A stretch of DNA of 64,000 bases from Mediterraneibacter faecis JCM 15917 (GTDB lineage Bacteria > Bacillota > Clostridia > Lachnospirales > Lachnospiraceae). The notes beneath the pieces are model-generated. The model searched no databases, was not told the origin of the DNA, and was given only the letters and a program-made list of their open reading frames with translations. The stretch's first letter is position 1, and each line of letters starts with the position of its first letter. The position numbers and the translations under genes are program-made. This document shows, in pieces, positions 17,996 to 28,163 of this stretch. The stretch is taken from the NCBI GenBank assembly GCA_001312505.1, contig BBDW01000004.1:162920-226919 (forward strand), read 5' to 3'.

Positions 17996-19744
17996 TTCGT
18001 ACTTTATTAAAAGAAGTAAAAGAGTATAAGGCAGCATCGATCGCGACACCGATTTTCATGATTCTTGAAGTTTTATTTGAGACATTGATCCCGTTTTTGA
18101 TGGCATCGATCATTGATAAAGGGTTAATACGGGTGATATCCACCACATTTATAAAGTGGGTGGAATCATGATCGTAGCAGCATTTTTAGGCCTGCTTGCC
18201 GGAATGGCGGGAGGACGTTATGGAGCAAAGGCTTCTACAGGTTTCGCAAAGAATTTGAGAAATGCAATGTTTGATCGGATTCAGACATATTCGTTTGCAA
18301 ATATTGATCATTTCAGTACAGCAGGACTGGTAACGCGTCTGACAACAGATGTAACAAATGTGCAGAATGCGTATCAGATGATGTTACGTATGATGATGAG
18401 AGCACCGGCAAGTATGGTATGTGCGATGGTGATGGCATTTGCGATCAATGCAAGGCTGGCAAGTATTTATCTTGTGGCAGTCTTGATTCTTGGAATTATT
18501 TTGTTTTTTATTATCCGTCATGCAACTGCATATTTCCAACAGGCATTTCCGAAATATGACGCATTGAATGAGTCTGTTCAGGAAAATGTTTCTGCAATCC
18601 GTGTTGTAAAGGCATATGTAAGGGAAGAGGAAGAGACAAGTAAATTTAAGCGTGCAAGCAAGAATATTTATGATATTTTTGTAAAAGCAGAGAAGAATGT
18701 TATCTGGAATGCGCCAATCATGATGTTTACAGTTTACACCTGTATTATTTTAATCAGCTGGTTCGGTGCGAAGATGATTGTTGTGGATTCTCTTACAACC
18801 GGAGAACTGATGAGTCTTCTTGCTTATTGTATGAATATTCTTATGAGTCTGATGATGCTTTCGATGGTTTTCGTCATGATTTCCATGAGTATGGCAAGTA
18901 TGTGCCGTATTGCGGAAGTGCTGAATGAAAAAACAGATATTCACAATCCAGAGCATCCGGTATATGAAGTCGCAGACGGAAGCATTACATTTAAAAATGT
19001 AGACTTTTCTTATAAGAAAGACAGTGCAGAGAAGGTTCTCAAAGACATCAATCTGGAGATTCGTTCCGGAGAAACGATTGGAATTATCGGAGGAACCGGA
19101 AGTGCGAAGACAAGTCTGGTCAATCTGATCAGTCGTCTGTATGATGTGACGGACGGAGAGATTCTGGTTGGTGGAAAAAATGTAAAAGAATATGATCTTG
19201 AGGTGCTCCGTAATCAGGTGTCTGTAGTGCTTCAGAAAAATGTCTTATTTACAGGAAGTATTTTAGACAATCTCCGTTGGGGGGGAGACAAAGAAGCGAC
19301 AGATGAAGAGTGTATCCAGCATGTAAACTGGCCTGTGCAGATGAATTTATCGAGCGCTTCCCGGATAAATATAATACGCATATTGAACAGGGCGGAAACA
19401 ATGTGTCCGGTGGTCAGAAGCAGAGACTCTGTATTGCAAGAGCATTGCTAAAGAAGCCGAAGATCCTGATTCTTGATGACAGTACAAGTGCTGTTGATAC
19501 TGCAACAGATGCGAAGATCCGACGTGCATTCCGTGAAGAGATTCCGGATACGACAAAGCTGATCATTGCACAGCGTGTATCCAGTGTTCAGGATGCAGAC
19601 CGTATTATTGTGATGGATGAAGGAAAGATTCATGGATTCGGAACACATGATGAACTGCTTGTGTCAGATGAGATTTATCGCGAGGTATATGAGTCTCAGA
19701 CACAGGGAGGCGGAGATTTTGATGAAAATGGAGGTGAAGCATAA
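17992..19744 (+). CDS. ABC exporter subunit 1 (membrane-ATPase fusion)
   Basis: About 584 residues: six-helix exporter domain, then ATPase with Walker A GGTGSAKTS, signature VSGGQKQRL and Walker B ILILDDSTSAVD. Walker A has Ala in place of the usual Gly before Lys, and the Walker B Asp is followed by Asp not Glu, so this is the degenerate-site half of a heterodimer. As written it breaks twice: GGG at 18121-18123 (four needed) and single G at 19319 (two needed); both repairs give a continuous protein. G7 at 19279-19285 adds a Gly in NLRWG. Overlaps the second subunit (TAATG). Confidence 0.9.
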
Positions 19745-21645
19745 TGCGCGGACCAATGGGAAAACCAAAGAATAGAGTGGAAAATCCTGGGAAATTACTT
19801 AAACGTTTGATGGATTATATTTTCCGGGATTATAAATTTCACTGCATTATAGTATTCATCCTTATTTTTGTAGGAGTTATTGCAAATGTTCAGGGAACAA
19901 TGTTCACAAGAGATTTGATTGATAAATACATTACACCGTTTTTATTGTCCAGTGATACACCGAACTTTACACCGCTTGCACATGCAATCGGAAAAGTTGC
20001 TTGCTTTTATGGAGTCGGAATCGTGGCAACTTATACTTACAACCGAATTATGATCAATGTGACACAGGGAATGATGATGAACATGAGAAATGATCTGTTC
20101 AGTCACATGGAGAAACTTCCGATTAAATATTTCGATACACATGCGCATGGCGATATTATGTCAATCTACACGAATGACATTGATACACTTAGACAGATGG
20201 TAAGCCAGAGTATTCCGCAGATTATCAACAGTGGATTTACAATTGTCAGTGTATTTATCAGTATGTTGATCTTGAATATTCCACTGACAGCAGTGACGAT
20301 GGTTATGGTTGCGATCATGATCTGGGGGGGAACAAAGAAAGCTGCCGGACAGAGTGGAAAATATTTCCTTGAGCAGCAGAAGAATCTTGGTAAGGTCAAC
20401 GGATATATTGAAGAAATGATGAACGGCCAGAAGGTTGTGAAGGTATTCTGTCATGAAGAAGAAAGTAAGACAGAATTCAAAAAGTTGAATGAGGATCTGT
20501 TTGTAAGCGCAGACCGTGCAAATACTTATGCAAACTTCCTCGGTCCTATGAATGCGCAGATTGGAAATATCAGTTATGTAATGTGTGCAATCGTTGGAGG
20601 TGCACTTGCTCTTAACCATGTCGGTGGATTTACATTGGGCGGTCTGGCAAGTTTCCTTACATTTAATAAAAGCTTCAGTATGCCGATCAACCAGGTGAGC
20701 CAGCAGCTGAATGCGATTGTTATGGCACTCGCAGGTGCGGAACGTATCTTTACACTTCTGGATGAAAAAGTGGAAGTGGATGAAGGTTATGTTACATTAG
20801 TTAATGCGAAAGAAGAGAATGGAAAACTGACAGAAAGTGAGAAACGTACTGGCCGCTGGGCATGGAAACATACACATCAGGCAGATGGTTCTGTTGATTA
20901 TGTTGAGTTAAAAGGGAATGTTGTATTTGACGGAGTGGATTTCGGATACAATGATAACAAAATCGTCCTTCATGATGTGAAGTTATATGCAGAACCGGGG
21001 GGGCAGAAGATTGCTTTCGTAGGTTCAACAGGAGCCGGTAAGACGACAATTACAAATCTGATCAATCGTTTCTACGATATTCAGGATGGTAAGATCCGCT
21101 ATGACGGAATTAATATTAACAAGATCAAGAAAGCAGATCTTCGACATTCTCTTGGAATCGTATTGCAGGATACACATTTGTTTACTGGTACAGTGAAAGA
21201 TAATATTCGTTTTGGAAAGCTGGATGCAACAGATGAAGAAATCATTGCAGCAGCAAAGCTGGCAAATGCAGATGGATTTATCCGCAGACTTCCGGAAGGG
21301 TATGACACGGTGATCACCGGAGATGGAGCAAACTTAAGTCAGGGACAGCGACAGCTTCTTGCGATTGCCCGTGCGGCAGTAGCAGATCCACCGGTATTGA
21401 TTCTGGATGAGGCAACAAGCTCGATCGATACCCGCACAGAGCGTATTATCCAGGAAAGTATGGACCGGCTGATGCATGGGCGTACTACCTTTGTGATCGC
21501 ACACCGTTTGTCAACAGTTCGTAATTCTGACTGTATCATGGTACTTGAACAGGGAAGGATTATCGAGAGAGGTACACACGACCAGTTGATTGAAGAGAAA
21601 GGTAAGTATTATCAGCTGTATACAGGAAATGCAATATCAGCGTAG
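19744..21645 (+). CDS. ABC exporter subunit 2 (membrane-ATPase fusion)
   Basis: A 633-residue exporter half: N-terminal six-helix membrane domain, then ATPase with Walker A GSTGAGKTT, signature LSQGQRQLL and Walker B VLILDEATSSID with the catalytic Glu. The His switch lies in FVIAHRLST. It carries the consensus catalytic site and pairs with the preceding degenerate subunit. A charged insertion (about residues 350-390) sits before the ATPase. G7 at 20324-20330 and 20997-21003 each add a Gly, the second in AEPGQKIAFVG. Likely multidrug or lipid/peptide export; the substrate is unknown. Confidence 0.95.
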   Translation: MRGPMGKPKNRVENPGKLLKRLMDYIFRDYKFHCIIVFILIFVGVIANVQGTMFTRDLIDKYITPFLLSSDTPNFTPLAHAIGKVACFYGVGIVATYTYNRIMINVTQGMMMNMRNDLFSHMEKLPIKYFDTHAHGDIMSIYTNDIDTLRQMVSQSIPQIINSGFTIVSVFISMLILNIPLTAVTMVMVAIMIWGGTKKAAGQSGKYFLEQQKNLGKVNGYIEEMMNGQKVVKVFCHEEESKTEFKKLNEDLFVSADRANTYANFLGPMNAQIGNISYVMCAIVGGALALNHVGGFTLGGLASFLTFNKSFSMPINQVSQQLNAIVMALAGAERIFTLLDEKVEVDEGYVTLVNAKEENGKLTESEKRTGRWAWKHTHQADGSVDYVELKGNVVFDGVDFGYNDNKIVLHDVKLYAEPGGQKIAFVGSTGAGKTTITNLINRFYDIQDGKIRYDGININKIKKADLRHSLGIVLQDTHLFTGTVKDNIRFGKLDATDEEIIAAAKLANADGFIRRLPEGYDTVITGDGANLSQGQRQLLAIARAAVADPPVLILDEATSSIDTRTERIIQESMDRLMHGRTTFVIAHRLSTVRNSDCIMVLEQGRIIERGTHDQLIEEKGKYYQLYTGNAISA

Positions 21646-21661
21646 AAGAAAGTAGAGATAA

Positions 21662-21710
21662 AAAAGAACTGAACCCAGATAATTAATGTCAATGGGTTCA
21701 GTTCTTTTTG
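21662..21710. terminator. Bidirectional terminator after the ABC exporter
   Basis: AAAAGAACTGAACCCA pairs perfectly with TGGGTTCAGTTCTTTT, giving a T-tail for the plus genes and an A/T tail for the convergent HTH gene. Confidence 0.88.
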
Positions 21711-21719
21711 AAATAGAAA

Positions 21720-22106
21720 TCAACGTTCAGTAAAATCTAAAGCTTCATGTGCGAGTTTACGTTCAGCTTCCCCCCCAGCAGAACGGTATTTCAAAAGAAA
21801 ATTCACTTCATTTTTTGTAAGAAGAATGTCGTTTTCACTATTTTCAATTTTAATACAGAAATAGTTTTTTACTTCAACTGATGATGGATTCTTTGCATTG
21901 CAGTACTGAGTGATAAGCGAGTCGACAGAGGTGTGATAGATCCAGGATAGTTCAGCAAGAAGTTGAAGGTTTGGTTCACGTACGCCGGTTTCATAATTTG
22001 AATAAGCCTGATGAGTGATATGCAGCTTTTTGCCGATCTGAGCCTGCGTGTAGTTATATTGCTTTCTCAAACGCCGTAGATTATCCGCAAGTTGAATATT
22101 TGCCAT
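21720..22106 (-). CDS. XRE family HTH transcriptional regulator
   Basis: A 128-residue protein with a Cro/CI-type helix-turn-helix in the first 60 residues (LRRLRKQYNYTQAQIGKKLH, ITHQAYSNYETGVREPNLQ) and a short acidic/helical tail (NEVNFLLKYRSAGEAERKLAHEAL). C7 at 21770-21776 adds a Gly in RSAGEAE. A second HTH gene lies just upstream in the same direction with about 26 bases between them. Targets are unknown. Confidence 0.88.
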   Translation of the reverse strand: MANIQLADNLRRLRKQYNYTQAQIGKKLHITHQAYSNYETGVREPNLQLLAELSWIYHTSVDSLITQYCNAKNPSSVEVKNYFCIKIENSENDILLTKNEVNFLLKYRSAGGEAERKLAHEALDFTER

Positions 22107-22132
22107 AGTTTCACCTCCGTTTCTATCATCCG

Positions 22133-22393
22133 TTAAGGTTCAAGGATGTCTTTTCCCTCAATGAGATATTCATAAGAAACGTCGAAGATCTCAGTTAGAG
22201 CTTTCAATTCTATGTCTGTAACGTAACGTTTGTTGGTTTCTATTCTTGTAATTACATTTTTGTCCATATCATATCCGCGCAATTGGAGTTTGTAAGCTAA
22301 AAGTCTCTGTGACATATGGCGTTGCCGACGAAGTTCAATGAGCCTTTTGCCGATCAGATTCTTCTCTCCGGTAGTAGGTGTTCGTTTTGGCAT
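22133..22393 (-). CDS. Small XRE-like HTH protein
   Basis: An 86-residue DNA-binding protein, essentially one helix-turn-helix domain (IGKRLIELRRQRHMSQRLLA, YDMDKNVITRIETNKRYVTDIELKALTEIFDVSYEYLIEG). It resembles small phage- or plasmid-type repressors found as orphans in Lachnospiraceae genomes. AGGAGGGATTAG precedes the ATG. Paired with the following HTH gene; no phage genes accompany them. Confidence 0.85.
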   Translation of the reverse strand: MPKRTPTTGEKNLIGKRLIELRRQRHMSQRLLAYKLQLRGYDMDKNVITRIETNKRYVTDIELKALTEIFDVSYEYLIEGKDILEP

Positions 22394-22595
22394 AGTTCTA
22401 ATCCCTCCTGCAAATAGTGTGAACAGGTTTGTCTCGTTTTTTGCACTTTTAATGATTTTACATGGAATTGAGTAACCAAATGGTTGGAATAATGAGACAA
22501 ATGGAAAATAATTGTATGATTTGTAATGATTGATCTCCGAAGATAGTGTATAATGTATTCCAAAGATATTTTAGAGAACTAGGAGAAAATACACC

Positions 22596-24113
22596 ATGTA
22601 TGAAATAATGACTGCCGATGAAGCAATCCGGCTGATTCGGGACGGAGACTGTATCTGTGTGAATTCATTTGTCGGAATAGAGAATCCAATTGAACTTCAC
22701 GAAGCAATTTACAGAAGATACCAGAAGATGCAGTCCCCCAACACATCTGACAATGATTTCCAGTGCCGGTTTTGGTGTCTGGGATGATGAACATAATGCA
22801 GAAGGATACATCAGAGAGGGTGCTGTGGACAAGCTTATCTGCGGGCATTTTGGAGCAATGCTCAGTACAAAGAAACTAGTTTTAGAAGACCGGTTTGAGG
22901 CATACAATCTTCCGCTTGGATGCATTTCACATGCAATCCGTGCACAGGCCGGAGGTCTCCCGGGTGCACTTTCAAAGGTTGGCTTGGATATATTTGTAGA
23001 TCCAAGAAAAGAAGGGCCTGGAATTAACAGAATCTCAATTGATGATTCACTGGTCAGGCATGTGGAAGTGGATGGAGAGGAATTTCTCTATTATAAATTA
23101 CCGAAAATTAATATTGCACTGATTAAAGGAACAGCAGCAGACCGAAAGGGAAATATTACTTTTGACGATATGTTTATGTCCGGTGATGCGCTGTCTATTT
23201 GTCAGGCAGTAAAAGCGAATCGCGGCAAGGTGATCGTACAGGTAGACCGCCTGGTGGACACCCCGTCACGACCGAGAAATGCAATTATTCCGGGCTGTCT
23301 GGTAGATGCGATCGTTGTGGCAGAACCGGAAGCAAGAAATGAAGCCTATACAGCACTGACTGGAAGCTTTGAGATTCCATATGAAGAGTGGAACACATGG
23401 AGTGAGCGTTTAGATTCTGTCTCAGTGAAACAGTCAAAGAACAGTACGGTGGCAAATATCATCGGAAAACGTGCATCGAAGGAATTACGTGTAGATGATA
23501 TTGTAAATATTGGAATCGGTATTCCGGAGATGGTTTCTCGTTTTGCAAGAAAGAGTGGAATGCTTGATATGGTGACATTGACGGTTGAATCCGGAGGAAT
23601 CGGAGGATTTCCGGTTTCAGGAGAAGCATTTGGAGCAATGATCGGTGCGGCATCTGTCTATGATATGGCAAACCAGTTTGACCTTTATGATAATGGTGGC
23701 TCGATGTCTGCTTTATGGGCGCGCTTGAAGTGGATAAAGAAGGAAATGTGAATGCACACCGTGGACCGGGAGCGTTTGCCGGAATCGGAGGATTTGCGAA
23801 TATCACAGCTAAGACACCAACCGTTGTTTTCTGTTTCAGCTTTACGGCAAAAGGACTGGAAGTTTCACAGAAGAAGGGGGGGATTGTTGAAATTGAGAAG
23901 GAAGGTTCTATTTCAAAATTTGTAGATCGAGTCAAGAGTATCAGTTTTTCTGCCAGACGTGCGATCGCAAATGGACAGAAGGTACTTTATGTGACTGAAC
24001 GCTGTGTATTTCGCCTGACACCGAAGGGGGGGTTGAAATTGATAGAAGTATATCCTGGAATCGATGTGCAGAAAGATATTTTAGATCTTCTGCCATTCGA
24101 AGTGGAAGTATGA
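22596..24113 (+). CDS. Acyl-CoA:acetate/propionate CoA-transferase (YdiF-like)
   Basis: About 505 residues, a fused alpha-beta class I CoA-transferase. The alpha half has HLTMISSAGFG and PLGCISHAIRAQAGGLPG. The beta half has VNIGIGIPEMV and TVESGGIGGFPV, where Glu at about 331 would form the CoA thioester. Two compensating indels are written: C5 at 22735-22739 (four expected) and GG at 23698-23699 (GGG expected). G7 at 23876-23882 and 24026-24032 each add a Gly. TATAAT at 22549-22554 may be the promoter -10. It heads an operon with two aconitase-type dehydratases, suggesting CoA exchange on a short dicarboxylate or branched acid. Confidence 0.88.
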
Positions 24114-24224
24114 TATAGAAAATCAATGCAAAATAAGATGAAGATTTGTTAAAATAGTTCATGGACTTCATCACGTTAAATTGATACAATTTATCCACAG
24201 GACAACAGAAAGGACATTATTATT

Positions 24225-24704
24225 ATGGAAAAAGGTACAATTTTTAAATTTCATAATGATCTTGATACAGATCAGATCATCGCATCCCAGTATCTGCTTC
24301 TGCCGAACTTAGATGAGATGAAGAGCCATACATTTGAATCATTGGATCCGGATTTTGCGAAAAAAGTAAAACCGGGAGACTTCGTAGTCGGAGGAGAGAA
24401 TTTTGGTTGTGGATCCTCCAGAGAGCAGGCACCGGGTGTGCTCAAAGCACTTGGAGTACAGGCTGTCATTGCAAAATCATTTGCAAGAATCTTCTATAGA
24501 AATGCAATCAATATCGGACTTCCGGTCATTGTCTGTAAGGAGCTTCCGGATGAGGTGAAGACAGGTGATACAATGGAACTTCGCATGTCTGACGGAACAG
24601 CTGAGGCGAATGGAAAGACTTATTCCTGTACAAAGCTGCCGGAGTATATGCAGAATATTCTGAATCAGGGTGGACTGATTGCTTCACTGAATAAGGAGGA
24701 CTAG
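24225..24704 (+). CDS. Aconitase-family dehydratase small subunit, copy 1 (LeuD-like)
   Basis: A 159-residue swivel-domain subunit of the 3-isopropylmalate dehydratase family. DLDTDQIIASQYL, GENFGCGSSREQAP and AKSFARIFYRNAINIGLP are the family motifs. The substrate-specificity loop after QYL reads LLP, hydrophobic rather than arginine-bearing, which favours an isopropylmalate-like substrate over homoaconitate (inference from archaeal small subunits). The large subunit starts four bases after the stop. The small-before-large order is the reverse of the usual leuCD. No leuA or leuB is in the window. Confidence 0.88.
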   Translation: MEKGTIFKFHNDLDTDQIIASQYLLLPNLDEMKSHTFESLDPDFAKKVKPGDFVVGGENFGCGSSREQAPGVLKALGVQAVIAKSFARIFYRNAINIGLPVIVCKELPDEVKTGDTMELRMSDGTAEANGKTYSCTKLPEYMQNILNQGGLIASLNKED

Positions 24705-24708
24705 AACT

Positions 24709-25961
24709 ATGGGAATGACAATCGCAGAGAAGATCATCGCTGCTGCAGCCGGTGTGGACAGCGTAAAACCGGGAGATATTCATACAGTAACATTGGACAG
24801 AATGATGAGTAATGATGGAACGACGCATCTTACTGTGGATATGTATAATAACAAATTAAAGAATCCTCGTATTGCAGATCCGAAGAAACTGGTATTCATT
24901 GTGGATCATAATGTGCCGTCAGACAGTCCGAAGACAGCGGCATCTCAGAAGAAGATGAGAGATTTTGCAAAAGAGAACGGAATTGACTTCTGGGAAGGAA
25001 AGGGTGTCTGCCATCAGGTTATGATGGAGAACTATGTCCGTCCGGGAGAACTGATCTTCGGAGCTGACAGCCATACTTGTTCTTACGGAGCACTCGGAGC
25101 GTTCGGTACAGGTGTCGGATGTACAGACTTCCTTTATGGAATGGTGACAGGACAGTCCTGGGTACTCGTTCCAGAATCAGTGAAATTCAATCTGATTGGA
25201 GAACTTCCGGAAGGTGTTTATGCAAGAGACCTGATCCTGACAATTATCGGTCAGTTGGTGCGAACGGATGTAACTATCAGGTGATGGAGTTCACAGGAGA
25301 AGGAGCAAAGACACTGAGTATCAGTGATCGTATCGCACTTTGCAACATGGCAGTAGAAGCCGGAGCCAAGACAGGTATCTTCGAGGCTGATGAAAAAGCA
25401 ATGGAATACCTGAAAGAGCATGGCCGTGAGCCGAAAGCTGTATTTCACAGTGATCCGGATGCGCATTATATCAGAGAGTATACAATCGATCTTTCTAAAG
25501 TGGAACCGGTCGTGGCAAAACCTGATTTTGTAGATAATTTAAGTCCGGCAAAAGAAGTGCGTGGAATTAAGATTGATGAAGCATTTTTAGGTTCCTGTAA
25601 TAATGGACGTATTGAAGATCTTCGTGTCGGAGCAGAAGTCATCAAAGGAAAGAAAGTTGCAGATAAGGTCCGTTTCCTTGTTGTTCCGGCAAGCCAGACA
25701 ATTTACCGCCAGGCTCTTAAGGAAGGACTTCTTGACATTTTCATGGAGGCAGGCGCAATTGTAATGAATCCGAACTGTAGTGTCTGCTGGGGGGGAAGCT
25801 GCCAGGGAGTTATCGGTGAAAATGAAGTTCTGATCAGTACAGGAACACGTAATTTCAAGGGTCGTGCAGGACACCCAAGTTCAAAAGTATATCTTGGATC
25901 CGCAGCAACAGTTACAGCATCAGCAATTAAGGGCGAGATCGCACTTGCATCTGATCTGTAA
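24709..25961 (+). CDS. Aconitase-family dehydratase large subunit, copy 1 (LeuC-like)
   Basis: About 417 residues, the [4Fe-4S] catalytic subunit. Cluster-ligand cysteines are visible in FLGSCNNGR and in NPNCSVCWGSCQG. GADSHTCSYGALGAFGTGVGCTD and RFLVVPASQTIYRQAL are typical. The frame breaks at 25257-25258 (GG written, GGG needed for QLGANGCNYQ); adding a G joins the two halves. G7 at 25789-25795 adds a Gly after Trp. The cysteine-rich NPNCSVCWGSC motif differs from the copy 2 motif, so the two enzymes probably act on different substrates. Confidence 0.87.
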
Positions 25962-26020
25962 GGTGATGGGAACAAGAGATAATTTACACAGAGAAGAACT
26001 TATATATTTTGAGGTGAACT

Positions 26021-26515
26021 ATGGATAAATTTACAGGAAAGGTGTGGGTACTCGGAGATGATATTGATACTGATATCATTATCCCGACAGAGTATCTTGC
26101 ACTGAAAACAATTGACGATATGAAACAGTATGGATTCAGTCCGCTTCGTCCGGAGCTGGCAGGACAGATCCAGAAAGGTGATATCATCGTTGCAGGAAAG
26201 AACTTTGGATGTGGATCTTCCAGAGAGCAGGCACCGGAGATCATCAAAGCACTTGGAATCCAGTGTGTGATCGCAAAATCATTTGCAAGAATCTTTTTCC
26301 GCAATTCAATCAACAATGGTCTGCTTTTGATCGAGCAGCCGGATCTGTATGATGATATGAAAGAAGGCGACACAATTGATGTCGTGATGAATCAGCATGT
26401 AGACTATAATGGCAAAGAATACCCGATCGCTTCTCTGCCGGAGAATCTGATGAGCATCATTCAGGCAGGCGGACTTGTAAAAGCTATGCGCAAGCTGAAT
26501 GGACTTGAGGATTGA
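26021..26515 (+). CDS. Aconitase-family dehydratase small subunit, copy 2 (LeuD-like)
   Basis: A 164-residue second small subunit. GDDIDTDIIIPTEYL, GKNFGCGSSREQAPEIIKALG and AKSFARIFFRNSINNGLLLI match the family. The loop after EYL is ALK. Clearly related to the first small subunit but well diverged, so not a recent duplication. The matching large subunit follows after 17 bases. AGGTG precedes the ATG. The operon thus contains two complete heterodimeric dehydratases in the same order. Confidence 0.88.
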   Translation: MDKFTGKVWVLGDDIDTDIIIPTEYLALKTIDDMKQYGFSPLRPELAGQIQKGDIIVAGKNFGCGSSREQAPEIIKALGIQCVIAKSFARIFFRNSINNGLLLIEQPDLYDDMKEGDTIDVVMNQHVDYNGKEYPIASLPENLMSIIQAGGLVKAMRKLNGLED

Positions 26516-26532
26516 GCAGAAAGGAGAGCATG

Positions 26533-27780
26533 ATGGGCGAGACGATTATTGAAAAGATTATCAGACATAATACAGGAAAGGCAGTAAAGCCGGGAGATAT
26601 CGTGACAGTCAATGTTGACAGATGCATGATCCATGATATTTTCATTCCTTTTGTAGCAGATAAATTTGAAGAGATGGGATTTACAAAGCTTCATGATCCG
26701 GATAAAGTGGTTTTAATTTATGACCACCTGGTTCCGGCAAGCCAGCAGGATGACACAAGACATTTCCACAAAGGAGATGAATTTGTAGAAAAATATGGAC
26801 TGACTCACGTACATAGAAGCGACGGAATCTGTCACCAGTTGATGACAGAAGCTGGATATGTGAAACCTGGAGATATCGCATTCGGAACAGACAGCCATAC
26901 GACAACTTATGGTTGTGTCGGCGCATTTTCATCTGGAATCGGTTATACAGAAATGGCAAGTATTCTCGGAACCGGTACAATGTGGATCAAAGTTCCGGAG
27001 ACGATCAAAGTTGTGATTGACGGAGAACTTCCGGAAAATGTAATGTCCAAGGATATCATTCTCCGACTGATCGGAGATCTCCGTGCGGACGGAGCAACTT
27101 ACAGAGCACTGGAATTCTCGGGAAGCACGATTGAGAATATGTCAGTTGCAAGCCGTATGACAATGGCGAATATGGCAATCGAGGCAGGAGCAAAATGTGC
27201 TCTTTTCACACCGGATGAGAAGACGGCAGAATATTGTGAGATTGAACTCAATGATTACCAGAAGAGCCTTGTTGGAGATGAAGATGCTGTTTATATGAAG
27301 ACAATGACATATAAGGCAGAGGATTTCGTTCCGGTTATGGCATGTCCGTCCCAGGTTGATAAGATCAGAAATGTCAGTGAACTGGAAGGAACAGAGATTG
27401 ACCAGGTATTTATCGGATCCTGTACAAATGGACGTCTGGAAGATCTCAGAGCTGCGGCAGAAGTACTCAAAGGGAAGAAAGTTGCGGACTTTGTGAAGCT
27501 GATCGTTACACCGGCAAGCCGCAAGATCTACAGACAGGCACTGGCAGACGGAACCCTGGATATTTTGGCAGAAGCAGGTGCGATCATTACACATCCGGGG
27601 GGGTGCGGATTGTGCTGCGGAAGAACAGGAGGAATCCTTTCTGACGGAGAACGAGTTGTAGCAACGAATAACAGAAACTTCCTTGGGCGTATGGGAACAT
27701 CTAAGGTAGAGATTTATCTTGCAAGTCCGAGAACTGCAGCGGCATGTGCAGTTGCCGGGAAGATTGTGAATCCGGAATAA
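26533..27780 (+). CDS. Aconitase-family dehydratase large subunit, copy 2 (LeuC-like)
   Basis: About 415 residues. Iron-sulfur ligands lie in FIGSCTNGR and in HPGCGLCCGRTGG; GTDSHTTTYGCVGAFSSGIGYTE is the usual active-site segment. I start at the second of two adjacent ATGs (26533) because GGAG then has a six-base spacing and the result aligns with MGMTIAEKII of copy 1. G7 at 27597-27603 adds a Gly in HPGCG. Likely a hydro-lyase/isomerase of 3-isopropylmalate type or a related methyl-branched dicarboxylate; pathway unproven. Confidence 0.88.
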   Translation: MGETIIEKIIRHNTGKAVKPGDIVTVNVDRCMIHDIFIPFVADKFEEMGFTKLHDPDKVVLIYDHLVPASQQDDTRHFHKGDEFVEKYGLTHVHRSDGICHQLMTEAGYVKPGDIAFGTDSHTTTYGCVGAFSSGIGYTEMASILGTGTMWIKVPETIKVVIDGELPENVMSKDIILRLIGDLRADGATYRALEFSGSTIENMSVASRMTMANMAIEAGAKCALFTPDEKTAEYCEIELNDYQKSLVGDEDAVYMKTMTYKAEDFVPVMACPSQVDKIRNVSELEGTEIDQVFIGSCTNGRLEDLRAAAEVLKGKKVADFVKLIVTPASRKIYRQALADGTLDILAEAGAIITHPGGCGLCCGRTGGILSDGERVVATNNRNFLGRMGTSKVEIYLASPRTAAACAVAGKIVNPE

Positions 27781-27796
27781 GATAATATAGAAATAT

Positions 27797-27855
27797 AAAA
27801 AGCTATCGATTACAACAATTAAGATGAAATGTGTTGTGATTGATAGCTTTTCTGA
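27797..27855 (+). terminator. Terminator of the CoA-transferase/dehydratase operon
   Basis: AAAAGCTATCGATTACAACA pairs with TGTTGTGATTGATAGCTTTT (two non-canonical pairs), ending in TTTTCT. Confidence 0.85.
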
Positions 27856-27926
27856 CATTAAGTGCTATTTAAGGTCTAAAAGTATTCTATTAAAGGACAA
27901 CAGGATAAAAAAATAAAAGATTTGTT

Positions 27927-27945
27927 GTAACTGTTCAAAAAGCCA
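27927..27945. repeat. Solo MITE terminus fragment
   Basis: GTAACTGTTCA followed by AAAAGCCA resembles the family B terminus GTAACTGTTCAGAGCCA. No partner end is seen nearby, so this is a decayed remnant at best. The rest of 27860-28078 holds nothing I recognise. Confidence 0.4.
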
Positions 27946-28078
27946 TGGTAGAAGCTTATTATCCTCTTAAAGACAAGTCGACTTGGGATATATAACAGGT
28001 TTTCAGAGAGCATCGATCATAGGTGTGATCAGCATAGTGCAAGCATGGACTTTGACTCGTTTGATCGCGTAAATGCAA

Positions 28079-28110
28079 AAGGGAAAGCGATTCTTTAACC
28101 GCATTCCCTT
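28079..28110 (-). terminator. Terminator after thiC
   Basis: On the minus strand AAGGGAATGCG pairs with CGCTTTCCCTT and is followed by TTGCATTT. It lies 54 bases past the corrected thiC stop. Confidence 0.75.
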
Positions 28111-28163
28111 AATTATAACTGCTTGGAATTAATCTCCCAAAATGCTATACGTATTTCGGATAC

